Positions 23,069 through 36,315 are shown, counted from the first letter of the stretch. The stretch is 64,000 nucleotides of DNA from Archangium sp. (GCA_030681645.1 JAUXRX010000056.1:310001-374000), one strand, 5' to 3'. The notes: generated from the sequence alone by a model not told the origin. A program made the numbers and translations.

Positions 23069-24988
23069 TCACTGAGCGCGGGCTCGCCGTCGCAGGAAGA
23101 GCCCCAGGACAGCCAGGCCCCAGCCGGCCAGGTCTGCGGACCCACAGCCGCAGCCGACGCCCAGCGCCCTCGTTTCTCCCGGCCCTGCATCGGACGAAGG
23201 CGCGCCGCCGTCGGAGACCGCGCAGCTCACGGTGATGGTGAAGGTGCCGCTGACGGTACCGGCTGCGTTGCGCAGCTCCACAGTCATCGCCGACGGCCCT
23301 GACGCCGCTTCTGGTGGTGTCCACGTGACCTGACCGGCCGCGTCGAGCGCGAGGCCCGGCGGGCCCGAGACCAGCGCCCAGGTGAGCGGCGCGTCACCGC
23401 TCCCCGTGAGGGTGACTCCGAAGGGCTCGCCACAACGCGCGTCGAGCGCCAACCCCGTACCGATGGCCGGGCCCACGGCCACGCCGGTGGCGTCGACGAC
23501 GATGACGTTGGACGGCCCGCTGAAAGCCCCGGCGTTCCCCGCGGCGTCGGTGGCCCGCAGCGCCCAGCGCCAGGTCCCCGGGCCGACCAGGCGTGACGCG
23601 CCCAGGCCGGTCACGGCGAAGACCTGCGCGCCGCCATCTGAAGAGCGCTCTTCCATTTCCTGGCTGACGACGCCGCTGAGCGCGTCCACCGGCAGCGCCC
23701 AGGAGAGCGAGACGAGCGCGCCGCCGTCGAGCGGCGAGCCCAGCGCCACCGGCGCCATCGACACCGGCCCGGTGGAGTCGATCACCGAGGTCACCTCCGC
23801 AGACCAGCCGCTCTGATTGCCCACGCCATCGGACGACGCCACCCGGAAGCGATGGATGCCCTCTCCCACCGGCACGAGCGCAGAGGTCGCCGGAGCGGGC
23901 TCCTGCGTCTGAGCAACCCCCAGCTGCTCGATGCGGGTGCCAGCCCAGCCCGTGAGGTTGTCCACGACCGCGCTCCAGCTGAGCGTCACCGGCCCCGTGC
24001 GCCCGAGCAGCGGGGTGGCCATGAGACCCGGGGGAACCGGTGGCGGCGTGCGATCGACGAGGAGCGGCTGCGACGGCGCAGACCACGGGCCCACTTCCCC
24101 GCCCTGCACCACGGCGAGGCGCGCGACCGCCGTTCCTTCGTCCACCACCTGCAGCCAGCGCTCGAACGACGGGCCCGCGGGCACGCTGTGAAAGCCGTGA
24201 CGCCAGCGACAGCCAGCGTCGAGGTTGCAGAACGACGCCACCACGTGCGTCACCCCGCCGTCGGCCATCCAGCCGCCGTCCCAGTGAAGCACCGAGCCAT
24301 ACGCGTTCACCATCGACGCCTCGAACACGGGCGCCTCGGGCGTAGGCACGAGCGGATTGGCGGTGATGCTGAGCGGCACCGCGTAGCCCGGCACCAGGTC
24401 GGTGTAGTTGCCGGCGACGTCGTCGACCCGCACCCACGCGACCCACGTCCCCTCGCCGACCCAGGCCACCAGCGGCAGGAGGAGCGGCGGGTCGGGGAAC
24501 TGGTACCGCTCGGGGAGCGAGGGGCCCACCTGGAGGAAGTAGGCGCCCACGCCGCTCGCGTTGTCCGTGGCCGGCTGCGCCTCGATGAAGACGCGCCCGG
24601 TGCTGACGATGGCGCCCGCGTCGACGAAGGCGGGCTCGGTGGGCGGGCTCCAGTCGGTGCGGAAGCAGCGCTCGCCGCTCGGCGGGGAGCTCTGGCCCAG
24701 GGTGTTGAGGTGGCTCACCCGGTAGCACCAGCGCGCGCCCTCCGTGGGGAGCAAGACGCTCGTGCCGAAGCCCCGGCTGTAGGCCCTGGTCTCTTCGAAG
24801 CCGCCGTAGCCCGCATCGTCCCTGCGGAACTCGACCCTCAGCGAGGCGGGCGCCACGCCGGCGTCGTCCGCGTAGGGGCTGGTGGAGAAGTAGGCGCCCT
24901 GACCGCGGGTCCACGCTTCGTCTGCCGGTTCCTGGAGCTGGGGCGCAAAAGGTGCCGCCACCGCCAGGAGGAGCAGGGTATTCAACAC
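23069..24988 (-). CDS. Surface protein with Ig-like repeats and a MYXO-CTERM-like tail
   Basis: A 639-residue exported protein. Signal peptide (MLNTLLLLAVAAPFA), several fibronectin/Ig-like repeats (residues about 110-500; recurring VDDVAGN, ATDNASGVG, VDNLTGW, TDAAGNAGAFSGPSN), a final cadherin/Ig-like Put_Ig repeat (LTGSGDAPLTWALVSGPPGL), then a Ser/Gly/Asp linker and the C-terminal tripartite signal GCGCGS - hydrophobic helix WGLAVLGLFL - RRRARAQ. That signal is the MYXO-CTERM type, which sorts proteins to the myxobacterial surface. GTG start. Probably an adhesin or structural surface protein. Confidence 0.85.
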   Translation of the reverse strand: MLNTLLLLAVAAPFAPQLQEPADEAWTRGQGAYFSTSPYADDAGVAPASLRVEFRRDDAGYGGFEETRAYSRGFGTSVLLPTEGARWCYRVSHLNTLGQSSPPSGERCFRTDWSPPTEPAFVDAGAIVSTGRVFIEAQPATDNASGVGAYFLQVGPSLPERYQFPDPPLLLPLVAWVGEGTWVAWVRVDDVAGNYTDLVPGYAVPLSITANPLVPTPEAPVFEASMVNAYGSVLHWDGGWMADGGVTHVVASFCNLDAGCRWRHGFHSVPAGPSFERWLQVVDEGTAVARLAVVQGGEVGPWSAPSQPLLVDRTPPPVPPGLMATPLLGRTGPVTLSWSAVVDNLTGWAGTRIEQLGVAQTQEPAPATSALVPVGEGIHRFRVASSDGVGNQSGWSAEVTSVIDSTGPVSMAPVALGSPLDGGALVSLSWALPVDALSGVVSQEMEERSSDGGAQVFAVTGLGASRLVGPGTWRWALRATDAAGNAGAFSGPSNVIVVDATGVAVGPAIGTGLALDARCGEPFGVTLTGSGDAPLTWALVSGPPGLALDAAGQVTWTPPEAASGPSAMTVELRNAAGTVSGTFTITVSCAVSDGGAPSSDAGPGETRALGVGCGCGSADLAGWGLAVLGLFLRRRARAQ

Positions 24989-25035
24989 CGGCCGAGTGTA
25001 GCCCCGAGACGGTGGCTGGTGCCGGCCTGATCAGC

Positions 25036-25650
25036 TCAGCGCCAGCGGATCGCCAGAACGAGCAGCGCCACCCACGCCACCAGCGTGCCAGGCATGAGCA
25101 GCTGGTGGCTGAGCAGCAGCCCACAGAGCGCGACCAGGCCGCCGGTGATCATCGCCGCTCCGGCGAGGCGCTCAGCGCGCGCCACCGCGGCACCCACGAT
25201 GATCACCCCGAGCGAGAGCAGCACGAACTTGAGCCGGACCGCGAAGAAGAGCGCGATCAACCACTCGCGGGTGGCGTGCGGGAGCTCGAGCAGCGCCAGC
25301 ATCACCCGGTCCTCCACCTCGTCACTGAGGCCGCCGAGCACGAACACCGGCACGGCCAGCACCGCGAGGCGGTGCTTGCGGCTCACCATCAACGCGCCAC
25401 AGACGAGGAAGGCGGTGAACGCGGGGATGAATGCGACCATGTCGGTCAGCGTGTTCTCGCGCAGCGCCGCGGCGCAGTCCGGGCCTCGCACCAGCGCGCT
25501 GACCTCGCTCGCGTTCACCGCCAGCTCGAGCCCGAGCACCGGGCCCAGGCCGCGATCGTCGCCGCAGGTCTTCGGCGTGGTCGCGATGCCGGCGAGCGCG
25601 AGCAGCAGGGTGAGGGCGCCCAACGTCATGCAGGCCCGGCTGAACTTCAT
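25036..25650 (-). CDS. Polytopic membrane protein, unknown
   Basis: A 204-residue protein with an N-terminal hydrophobic segment and about four further helices (FIPAFTAFLVCGALMV, LAVLAVPVFVLGGL, FVLLSLGVIIVGAAVA, MITGGLVALCGLLL, LVAWVALLVLAI). An extracellular loop with two Cys (KTCGDD, PDCAAAL) lies between the first two. No transporter or enzyme motif recognised. It is one of two genes between the twin lipoproteins. Confidence 0.7.
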   Translation of the reverse strand: MKFSRACMTLGALTLLLALAGIATTPKTCGDDRGLGPVLGLELAVNASEVSALVRGPDCAAALRENTLTDMVAFIPAFTAFLVCGALMVSRKHRLAVLAVPVFVLGGLSDEVEDRVMLALLELPHATREWLIALFFAVRLKFVLLSLGVIIVGAAVARAERLAGAAMITGGLVALCGLLLSHQLLMPGTLVAWVALLVLAIRWR

Positions 25651-25707
25651 CGGAAGAACGTAGCAGTGCGCCGCTCAGACCCCGTCACCAGCCCGCTCGC
25701 GGGCCGA

Positions 25708-26145
25708 TCAACTCCAGAACCGGTGAAAGATGGCGATGATGCGGCCGTTCTGCGAAGCGACGTAGCAGAAGGTGCCGTCGGCGGGGACGCGGCTCTGGTC
25801 GGAGTACGGCTCGGTCAGCACGTAGAGCTTCACGCCCTGCAGCGACGGGTCGGTGCACTCCAGCTGCTCGGGGGTGCACCACGAGCGCGTGAAGCCGGAC
25901 TCCTGGGCGGAGCAACACATCGCCGCCTCGGCCGGGCCCTCGTCCCAGACGAGGCCGCTGCCCCTCCCGTACATGGCCGTCGATGCGGGCTCCACCATGG
26001 CCTTGAACACGGGGTCGCTCGCGCTGGTGACCTCGAAGCGCTTCATGCCCTCGATGCTCGTGCCGATGGCGAGGGAACGGCACATGTCCTGCGAGGTGCA
26101 GGCGGAAGCGGAGAGGAGCACGAAGCTGATCAAGGCGGGTCGCAT
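25708..26145 (-). CDS. Cys-rich lipoprotein, twin B
   Basis: A 145-residue lipoprotein (SASAC, Cys16) homologous over its full length to twin A at 22523, keeping every Cys of the mature domain (DMCRS, MCCSAQES, SWCTP, LECTDP, FCYVA) and the segments GMKRFEVTSAS and GRIIAI. Changes concentrate in the signal peptide and the segments around residues 45-62 and 84-88. Shares the conserved 88 bp upstream block. Function unknown. Confidence 0.8.
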   Translation of the reverse strand: MRPALISFVLLSASACTSQDMCRSLAIGTSIEGMKRFEVTSASDPVFKAMVEPASTAMYGRGSGLVWDEGPAEAAMCCSAQESGFTRSWCTPEQLECTDPSLQGVKLYVLTEPYSDQSRVPADGTFCYVASQNGRIIAIFHRFWS

Positions 26146-26233
26146 CGCCGCTCGCCCAGCACGAGCCGAGCCAACCCAACCTCGCGAGATGTGGACGTGG
26201 AGCGTGGGTGTTTCAGCGTGAACGTGACACGCA
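26146..26233 (-). promoter_or_regulatory. Conserved 88 bp upstream block, copy B
   Basis: 84/88 identical to copy A (22961-23048), including the inverted repeat GCGTG-N7-CACGC at 26216-26232. It lies between twin B and the end of the next upstream gene; identity stops sharply at 26233, 7 bp before that gene's stop. Confidence 0.6.
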
Positions 26234-26240
26234 CGCCCCG

Positions 26241-26654
26241 TTAGAACCGCCCGCTGAAGACGAACACGCCACCCTGCGACGTCGGAACGAACGCGACCGA
26301 CGCACGCGGTGAATCGAGCAGCAGGCAGGTGACGCCCGCCACCAGGGCCAGGCCACCACCGACGAAGCCGGTGACCGCCAGCACCGTGCTGCCGACGATG
26401 CGCTGCTGCAGCGCATCGACCGCGGGCTTCTCGTCGGGCGTGAACGTTCCACCGTAGCTGCCGAGCCGAACGGTCGCGTCGTTCGCGCCGACCACTCCCC
26501 CCGCGCCCGCGCCCACGCCCGCCAGGCCCCCGATCAGCAGCCCCAGTCCCAGCGCGCTCAGGAAGCCACGCTGCCTGGGCGGAGGCTCGTCCGCGCGCGC
26601 CGAGGTGGAGCCGAGTGCGAGGACTGTGACGAGGAGGAGCGCGGTCGTTCTCAT
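26241..26654 (-). CDS. Small exported glycine-rich membrane protein
   Basis: A 137-residue protein with a signal peptide (MRTTALLLVTVLALGSTSARA), a proline/arginine linker and two glycine-rich hydrophobic segments (LGLGLLIGGLAGVGAGAGGVVG; LAVTGFVGGGLALVAGVTCLL), ending in a short strand VFVFSGRF. The Gly-zipper pattern suggests membrane insertion. The ATG overlaps the stop of the large Ig-like lipoprotein gene (ATGA), so they are co-translated. Function unknown. Confidence 0.65.
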   Translation of the reverse strand: MRTTALLLVTVLALGSTSARADEPPPRQRGFLSALGLGLLIGGLAGVGAGAGGVVGANDATVRLGSYGGTFTPDEKPAVDALQQRIVGSTVLAVTGFVGGGLALVAGVTCLLLDSPRASVAFVPTSQGGVFVFSGRF

Positions 26655-29500
26655 GGGGCGTAGAGCTTCAGGTTCCGGCCGGCATCCGTGTACAGCAGCG
26701 CTGGCCTGTTTCCCAACTGAACCGGCTCGAACGCGGTCGCCGCGTTCGGCAGCGCCGGCCCCACCGGGCTGAAGGCGTTCGTGCACGCCGCTGGCGAGGT
26801 CAGCTTGCCCAGCTGAAGGCCGCTCCCCGTGTCGTACGCGGCGAGGATGGTGTTCTCACCGTTGCCGCTGAACGGCGCGACCCGCAGCCGATTGCCCACC
26901 ACCACCGGCGTGACCACCTGGTTGTTCTGACAGCTCGGGTGAGGCGGCGAACCCACCGGGCGCGGCTCGTCGCACCCCGCCAGTTGCTGAAAGAGCGCGG
27001 CGCGCGTGCTGCCCGTCTTCCAGCTCGCCACCAGGCACCGGCCCCCCGGGGTGAGGGCCGCGCGGACGTCGGACGGCTCGGCCGAAGCGGCGCTGAACGA
27101 GAACGAGGTGCAGGTGCTCGCGCCCGTGATCGGGTTGGGAATGCACAGGAAGCGCGACCACGAGAGCCCCGCAGCCGACGTGCTGAACGCCGCCCAGGTG
27201 CCGTTCGACTGGGCGACGAGCAGGTGCGGCGACGTCGCCAGCGGCCTGTTCAGCGCGCCTCGCTGGTAGCTCGAGCCGTTGATGAGCGCGAAGGGTGAGC
27301 TGTCACCCTCGCCGGCAAACGCGGCCTGGCTGATCACCGCTCCGCTCGCGTCGGCCGTGCCGCCCAGCGGGCTGGCGACGCCGTTCGTGATCCCATGCCG
27401 CACCAGCCCCACCAGGGGAAGCGGGCCGCCCCCCACCCCGCCGTAGCGCGCGCTGCCCACGCGATGCGTGGCGACCAGCGTGACCGGGTCGACCGTCAGC
27501 GAGGCGTTGAGGTGGAAGAGCCCGCCGTTCGCCTCGGTGAGCAGCGGCGCTTCCACCGCGCCAGTCACCGGAGACAGCCCGAAGACGCGGAAGCCGGAAG
27601 CCGTGGTCACCGCCACCGTCACCACGCCGTCGGCGTCGCTCACCACGTCGAAGCCGGTCACGCCCGTCGCGAGCACGGAGCCCGTCGCAGCGGCGAGCGC
27701 GGCGGTGTGGAACCTGCGCGACGAGACGTCGACCGGGTTGCCCGAGTCGTCCGCCAGGTTGCCCAGGGTGGCCGTGAACACCGCGTACGGCGGCAGGGCT
27801 GCGCTGGTCCAGCTCGAGTGCGCCGCGTTCCAGGTGCCCGGCTGGGTGACGGTGGGCGTGAAGGTGAGCGCCTCGGTGGAGCTCGTCGGCCCCGTCACGC
27901 GCTCGGAGAAGCTGACCGTCGTGGTGCGCGGCTCGACGTTGCGCGCGTTCGCTGCCGGCAGCCAGGAGAGAATGGTGGGCGCCACGCGGTCGACCGAGAA
28001 GGTGATCGACCCCGTGACCAGGTTGCCCCCGCTGTCAGAGGCGAGCACCGTGGTGGTGATGCTCCGGCCGTCGTCGCCCGGCTGAGTGGTGATGCGCACC
28101 TGGTTCGCAGTGGTCCACGCGCCGTCCACGCTCACCGTGGCCGCCTGCGGATCTCCGTCCTGCACCTGCCAGGAGACGATCACCTCGTCGGTGCCGGTGA
28201 AGTCCGTGCGGTTGAGCTTCGCGTTGGCGGCCGGCGTGATGAAGGTCAGGGTGGGCGCGACGGTGTCGATGAACTGCCGGTGCGGCGCGCTGGTGGCCAG
28301 GTTGCCTGCCGCGTCGCGGGCCATGGCGACGATGAACTGGGGCAGGTGGTCGCCCGTCATCGTGAACGGCACCTGGCCCTGCCATTCCCCGGCTTCCTTC
28401 GACAGCGCCGCGGTGTTCCCGGCAAACGTCGCGCTCACGCTGACGGCATCGGCGCTCGCCATCACGTTGACGAACAAGACGCCGTCGGGGACCGAGTCGA
28501 GGCTCGGGCCCGTCACCTGCACCGTCGGCGCGATGCGGTCCACCCCGAGCGGGGCGCTGCCGACCAGGCTGACGTTGCCGGCCACGTCCACCGCCTCGGC
28601 CGAGAAGCTCACCGTCCGTTCCGCCAGCGGCATGGGGACCTCGGCCGCCCACACCCCGCCGTCCTGCTCCACCGCGGCGACGAAGCCGCCGTCGTCCATC
28701 GCCACGCGCAGCTGCTGGACGCCGCTCAGGTCGATCGCCTCGACCTGAACCCGATACGCCGCGACGTTGGTGACGGGCGTCTGCGCCGTTGGAGAGACGA
28801 AGCGCAGAGAGGGCCCGGCGCCGTCGACTTGCACCATGAACGTCTGGGTGGTGCGGTTGCCGTTGAGGTCCTTCGCCACCACCGCCACCGGGATCGCCGT
28901 CCTGTCCGCAGTGGGGATCGCGACCTGCGCGCTCAGCTCGGTGCCCGTGCGCGGCGAGGGGATGTTCTGCCCCGCGATGCTCAAGTCCTGCAGCCCTTCG
29001 CTGCCATCACGCGCCACGATGGTGACGGTCGCCTGCCTTCCGCCGGCGACGCTGAGCGGTGCCTTCAACTCGAACCTCGGGCCGACGCGATCGACGATGA
29101 CCAGGGTCGACGCCTCGACCTGGGTGGTGGCGTCGTCGGCGCGCACCGTGAGGTACATCGGCGCTGCGTCGAGGTCGCGCGCAGGCACGGCGAAGGAGAA
29201 CTTCCCGTCGGACGCCTCGAGGGCCTGCCACTCGCCCACCCCGTCGCGCCAGGCGAGCACCGTGTCCGCGGTGTCGTCGGCGACCGTGCCGGAGATCACG
29301 AAGCTCGCGTCGCTGATCACCGTCGCCGGCGCCACGAGCGTCAGCTTCGGCACCCCGTTCGTCACGCAGTGCAGCGTGGAGGCGTCGCAGCGCTGCCCTT
29401 CGCCGCACGCCTCGCCCCCGCAGCTCCCGCCCGGGACCGGCTTCTCGTTGCACGCCATCAAGCACACCACGGCCACTGCACAGGACCATCGCGTCATCAT
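26651..29500 (-). CDS. Large Ig-like-repeat lipoprotein
   Basis: A 949-residue lipoprotein (VVCLMACNE, Cys about 17) with an early Cys cluster (GGSCGGEACGEGQRCDASTLHC), then about five Ig-like repeats each opening V-D-R-(I/V)-(A/G)-P and containing A-x-D-x-x-G-N (residues about 55-500), an SbsA-type Ig domain (SWLPAANARNVEPRTTTVSFSERV...) near 510-590 and a C-terminal region of about 350 residues with beta-propeller-like strands. The ATG at 29500 follows a GGAGG ribosome site by 5 bases. Likely a cell-surface adhesin or structural protein. Its operon partner overlaps its end. Confidence 0.85.
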   Translation of the reverse strand: MMTRWSCAVAVVCLMACNEKPVPGGSCGGEACGEGQRCDASTLHCVTNGVPKLTLVAPATVISDASFVISGTVADDTADTVLAWRDGVGEWQALEASDGKFSFAVPARDLDAAPMYLTVRADDATTQVEASTLVIVDRVGPRFELKAPLSVAGGRQATVTIVARDGSEGLQDLSIAGQNIPSPRTGTELSAQVAIPTADRTAIPVAVVAKDLNGNRTTQTFMVQVDGAGPSLRFVSPTAQTPVTNVAAYRVQVEAIDLSGVQQLRVAMDDGGFVAAVEQDGGVWAAEVPMPLAERTVSFSAEAVDVAGNVSLVGSAPLGVDRIAPTVQVTGPSLDSVPDGVLFVNVMASADAVSVSATFAGNTAALSKEAGEWQGQVPFTMTGDHLPQFIVAMARDAAGNLATSAPHRQFIDTVAPTLTFITPAANAKLNRTDFTGTDEVIVSWQVQDGDPQAATVSVDGAWTTANQVRITTQPGDDGRSITTTVLASDSGGNLVTGSITFSVDRVAPTILSWLPAANARNVEPRTTTVSFSERVTGPTSSTEALTFTPTVTQPGTWNAAHSSWTSAALPPYAVFTATLGNLADDSGNPVDVSSRRFHTAALAAATGSVLATGVTGFDVVSDADGVVTVAVTTASGFRVFGLSPVTGAVEAPLLTEANGGLFHLNASLTVDPVTLVATHRVGSARYGGVGGGPLPLVGLVRHGITNGVASPLGGTADASGAVISQAAFAGEGDSSPFALINGSSYQRGALNRPLATSPHLLVAQSNGTWAAFSTSAAGLSWSRFLCIPNPITGASTCTSFSFSAASAEPSDVRAALTPGGRCLVASWKTGSTRAALFQQLAGCDEPRPVGSPPHPSCQNNQVVTPVVVGNRLRVAPFSGNGENTILAAYDTGSGLQLGKLTSPAACTNAFSPVGPALPNAATAFEPVQLGNRPALLYTDAGRNLKLYAP

Positions 29501-29687
29501 GTGGACCTCCGGGGAAAGGAAGACCGGCCCCTGAGCGCGCGCCGTGCCAACGCCAACTCGGTGAATTCGCTCGGAAGCCGGGGGGCCGCCCCGTCTCTTC
29601 GGGTGGACTGATTCCGCGCCGCCGGTTCGCCGCCCTGGAGCTTCTCCGCTCGCACTCGGCCCGCCGAGGTGCCAGAGGAGGCGCCCG

Positions 29688-30598
<911 letters not shown>

Positions 30599-30602
<4 letters not shown>

Positions 30603-31357
30603 ACGTCATCGGCATGAAGACGCTCTTCATGAAGGAAGTGCGCCGCTTCCTGCGCGTGCCCGGCCAGACGGTGCTGCAGCCGCTGATCAGCACCTCGCTC
30701 TACTTCGTGGTCTTCGCGTACACGCTGGGCGGGCGGCAGAGCGAGGTCGAGGGCGTGCCGTACGTGCACTACATCGTGCCGGGCCTGGTGTTCCTGGGCA
30801 TCGCCAACAACGCGTTCCTCAACGCGAGCAGCTCGTTCTTCATCACCAAGATCCAGGGCACCCTGGTCGATCTGCTCGTCGCGCCCCTCGGGCCGGCCGA
30901 GCTGCTGGTCGGCTTCATCTCGGGCGCGATGGTGCGCGGGCTGCTGGTGGGCATGCTCACCTGGGGGGTGGCGCTGCTCTTCACCGGCGGGCACCTGGTG
31001 CACGTCGGCGGCACGGTGCTGTTCCTGCTGCTCTCGGCCTACGTGTTCTCGATGCTGGGGCTGATCGCCGGAATCTGGGCGGAGAAGTTCGAGCAGATCA
31101 ACTTCTTCCCGACCTTCCTGATGATGCCGCTCACCTTCCTCGGCGGCGTCTTCTACTCGGTGCGCCACCTGCCCGAGCCGTTCCGCACCATCAGCCTCTT
31201 CAACCCGGTGGTGCACATGGTCGAGGGCCTGCGCGCGGGCATGCTGGGGTTACCCCAGACCTCGATGCTGGGGCTGGGGCTGTTGATCTTCCTCGCGCTC
31301 GGCTCGACGGCCACTGCGTGGCAGCTGCTGCGCGTCGGCTACAAGCTCAAGAGCTGA
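30599..31357 (+). CDS. ABC-2 type permease
   Basis: A 252-residue membrane protein with six hydrophobic helices and the ABC-2 signature region NFFPTFLMMPLTFLGGVFYSVRHLPEPFRTISLFNPVVHMVEGLR, matching YadH-like exporters. It pairs with the ATPase gene just upstream through a 4 bp overlap (GTGA). Exports a lipid, polysaccharide or drug-like molecule, not identifiable here. A palindromic element begins 3 bp after the stop. Confidence 0.95.
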
Positions 31358-31360
31358 CCC

Positions 31361-31407
31361 TCCTCTCCCTCTCCCTGCGGAGCGGGGAGAGGGTCGGGGT
31401 GAGGGGC
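31361..31407 (+). repeat. Palindromic intergenic element, copy 5
   Basis: Stem CTCTCCCTGC / GCGGGGAGAG with triloop GGA and tail GGTCGGGGTGAGGGGC, between the permease stop (3 bp) and the stop of a minus-strand Cys-rich remnant (9 bp). Confidence 0.85.
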
Positions 31408-31416
31408 AAACACCGC

Positions 31417-31611
31417 TCACATGCAGGCGCCATAGGTCCTTCCGTTGAGGGCGGTGCAGCGGAAGCCAGTACGGCAGGTCGACTGCGTTCCAGGTGTGGA
31501 GCACTGAGCGAAGCAGGCACAGAAGGGGGGACGCGACTGGGTGAAGATGCACTGCCCACTCCCTGCGCAGTCACCGTCGTCAGCGCAGTTCGTAGCCTGC
31601 TGCTTCCGGAC
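31417..31611 (-). pseudogene. C-terminal remnant of a Cys-rich secreted protein
   Basis: A 64-residue open stretch without a start codon, preceded in frame by TGA. It has nine Cys in a regular pattern (NCADDGDC, GQCIF, FCACFAQC, STCRTGFRC, GACM), the layout of the small disulfide-knotted 'CxxDxDC' modules at the ends of myxobacterial lipoproteins. The next plus-strand gene begins 28 bp beyond its 5' end, leaving no room for a signal peptide. It seems to be the leftover 3' end of a deleted gene; an unrecognised non-ATG start is the alternative. Confidence 0.5.
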
Positions 31612-31638
31612 TCAGGCTGGCTGGAGTGAAGTGGCCGC

Positions 31639-32397
31639 ATGCTGCTCACGCTCCTCGCCCTCAGCCTCGCCGCCACGCCCGAGTTCTCGTTCGCCTTCAC
31701 CAACGCCGACGGCACGCAGCTGCTCGCGCTCCCGCCGGTCACCAACCCGGTGAGCCTGAACAGGGTGGTCTGCGATGGCCGGGTGCTCGACGTGAAGTAC
31801 CTGCGCGAGCAACCGAAGGGCGCGAAGGACACCGGCCGGCAGACGGCGCGCAACTTCGCGCAGGTCAAGGGCGCGCTGTTCAGGCTGGTGAAGGGCACCA
31901 TGCCCGCCGACGCGCTCTGCCTGCTGGGCACCGCGAAGGCGTTCTCGAAGCGCACCTTCGCCGCCGTCACGCCGGAGACCGGGGAGCGCTGCGAGGCCAG
32001 CACCGCCACGCTCATGGGTGAGCTGGGCAAGCGCAAGGTCACCCGCTGCATCCCCACCGGCTCGTTCCCCGGCGGCCGGCTCGCCTTCGCCAGCTACGAG
32101 ACCGAAGGCGACAGCGCGCTCGCGGCGGTCGCGCTCTTCCAGGACCAGGGCGCGGCGGCGCTGCGCCGGTTCCCCGCGAAGTGGGAAAAACGCGCTCCGA
32201 GCTGCTGGCGCGCCGACGACGGCTGCGAGTTCGACGCCACCAGCTACCGCGTCGCCTTCTCCATGAGGGGCCCCGCGGGGCTCGAGCTGTACTCGTTGTG
32301 GGCTGGCCCCGAAGGCGAGAACGCCGAGGTGCTGCGCGTCACCGGCGGCGAGCTCAAGGTCATCGCGTCGGGCGGGCGCTACTGGTCGCCCGAGTGA
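31639..32397 (+). CDS. Secreted protein, unknown
   Basis: A 252-residue protein with a short signal peptide (MLLTLLALSLAATP). The mature part has paired Cys (VVCDGR, ALCLLG, ERCEAS, TRCIPTG, SCWRADDGCEFD) that suggest disulfides and an extracytoplasmic location, and beta-strand-rich segments. No family motif seen. Followed by the lipase gene 18 bp downstream, probably in one transcript. Confidence 0.7.
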   Translation: MLLTLLALSLAATPEFSFAFTNADGTQLLALPPVTNPVSLNRVVCDGRVLDVKYLREQPKGAKDTGRQTARNFAQVKGALFRLVKGTMPADALCLLGTAKAFSKRTFAAVTPETGERCEASTATLMGELGKRKVTRCIPTGSFPGGRLAFASYETEGDSALAAVALFQDQGAAALRRFPAKWEKRAPSCWRADDGCEFDATSYRVAFSMRGPAGLELYSLWAGPEGENAEVLRVTGGELKVIASGGRYWSPE

Positions 32398-32415
32398 TGG
32401 CGTAGACAGAGCGTC

Positions 32416-33273
32416 ATGACGTCGCAAGGGCTGCTGATCGCCTCGCTGGTGGCGCTCGCCGTCGCGGCGGGCGCGCTGCTGTTCTGGCTTCGCCGCAAGC
32501 GGCTGGCCGGGCAGCAGAGGCCGAAGCGGCGGCCGCAGCAGCTCCAGTTTCCGGTGGTGCTGGCGCACGGCATGCTCGGCTTCGACGAGCTCAAGGTGGG
32601 CCCGTTCCGGGGCCAGTACTTCAGGGGCGTGGCGCCGCGGCTCGAGCGGCTGGGCGCGAAGGTGTACGCGTTCCAGGTGCACCCCACCGCGACGGTGGCG
32701 TCGCGCGCCGCCGAGCTCGCGAAGGCCCTCTCGTCGCTCGACGCGCCGCGGGTGAACATCATCGCGCACAGCATGGGCGGGCTCGACGCGCGCTACGCGA
32801 CCTCGAGGCTGGCGTTGGCGGGCCGGGTCGCTTCCATCGTCACCGTGGGCACGCCACACCGGGGCACGCCCATCGCCGACCTGGGCGCAGGGCTGTGGCT
32901 GGTGGCACCCGCGACGCGCCTCTTGATGGAGAAAGCAGGCTTCGACGCGCAGGGCCTGATCGAGCTCACCACCGAGCGCATGGCCCAGTTCAACCGCGAG
33001 GTGATCGATCAAGCGGGCGTCTTCTACGGGAGCTGGCTGGCGAAGGCGCCCGGTCTCTCGCTGCTCACGCCGGTGCTGCTGCCCACGTGGCAGCTGCTGC
33101 GCATGAAGGCGGGCGACAACGATGGCCTGGTCCCGATGACCTCTCAATCCTGGGGCGAGACCTGCGGCGTCATCGAGGCCGATCACTGGGGCCAGATCGG
33201 CTGGGCGCGCGGCTTCGACGCGCCCGCGTTCTACGAGGACGTGGTGGAGGACCTGATCGGCCGCGGACTCTGA
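32416..33273 (+). CDS. Membrane-anchored triacylglycerol lipase
   Basis: A 285-residue protein: one N-terminal transmembrane helix (LLIASLVALAVAAGALLFWL) followed by RRKR, then a lipase domain of the Burkholderia/Pseudomonas lipase family. Oxyanion loop VVLAHGMLGF, nucleophile elbow A-H-S-M-G-G with Ser119, GTPHRGTP after it, the acid in NDGLVP and the catalytic His in ADHWGQIGW. It probably hydrolyses long-chain acylglycerols at the membrane face. Confidence 0.9.
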   Translation: MTSQGLLIASLVALAVAAGALLFWLRRKRLAGQQRPKRRPQQLQFPVVLAHGMLGFDELKVGPFRGQYFRGVAPRLERLGAKVYAFQVHPTATVASRAAELAKALSSLDAPRVNIIAHSMGGLDARYATSRLALAGRVASIVTVGTPHRGTPIADLGAGLWLVAPATRLLMEKAGFDAQGLIELTTERMAQFNREVIDQAGVFYGSWLAKAPGLSLLTPVLLPTWQLLRMKAGDNDGLVPMTSQSWGETCGVIEADHWGQIGWARGFDAPAFYEDVVEDLIGRGL

Positions 33274-33335
33274 GGTGACGCCTCCGCCGCATTCCCCTCG
33301 ACGCGGTGGCGCGCGGGGCGGAAGCTCGACCCGCC

Positions 33336-36254
<2,919 letters not shown>

Positions 36255-36315
36255 CCCCGCGCAAAGAGATCACTCCGCGGGAACCGGCCCGGCGGCTAGA
36301 CTGTTGGTTCGTCAC

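Noticed and set aside
27395..29611. 738-codon plus-strand frame opposite the Ig-like lipoprotein
   Set aside because: Arg/His-rich shadow text with no motif, while the minus strand has a signal peptide, ribosome site and Ig repeats.
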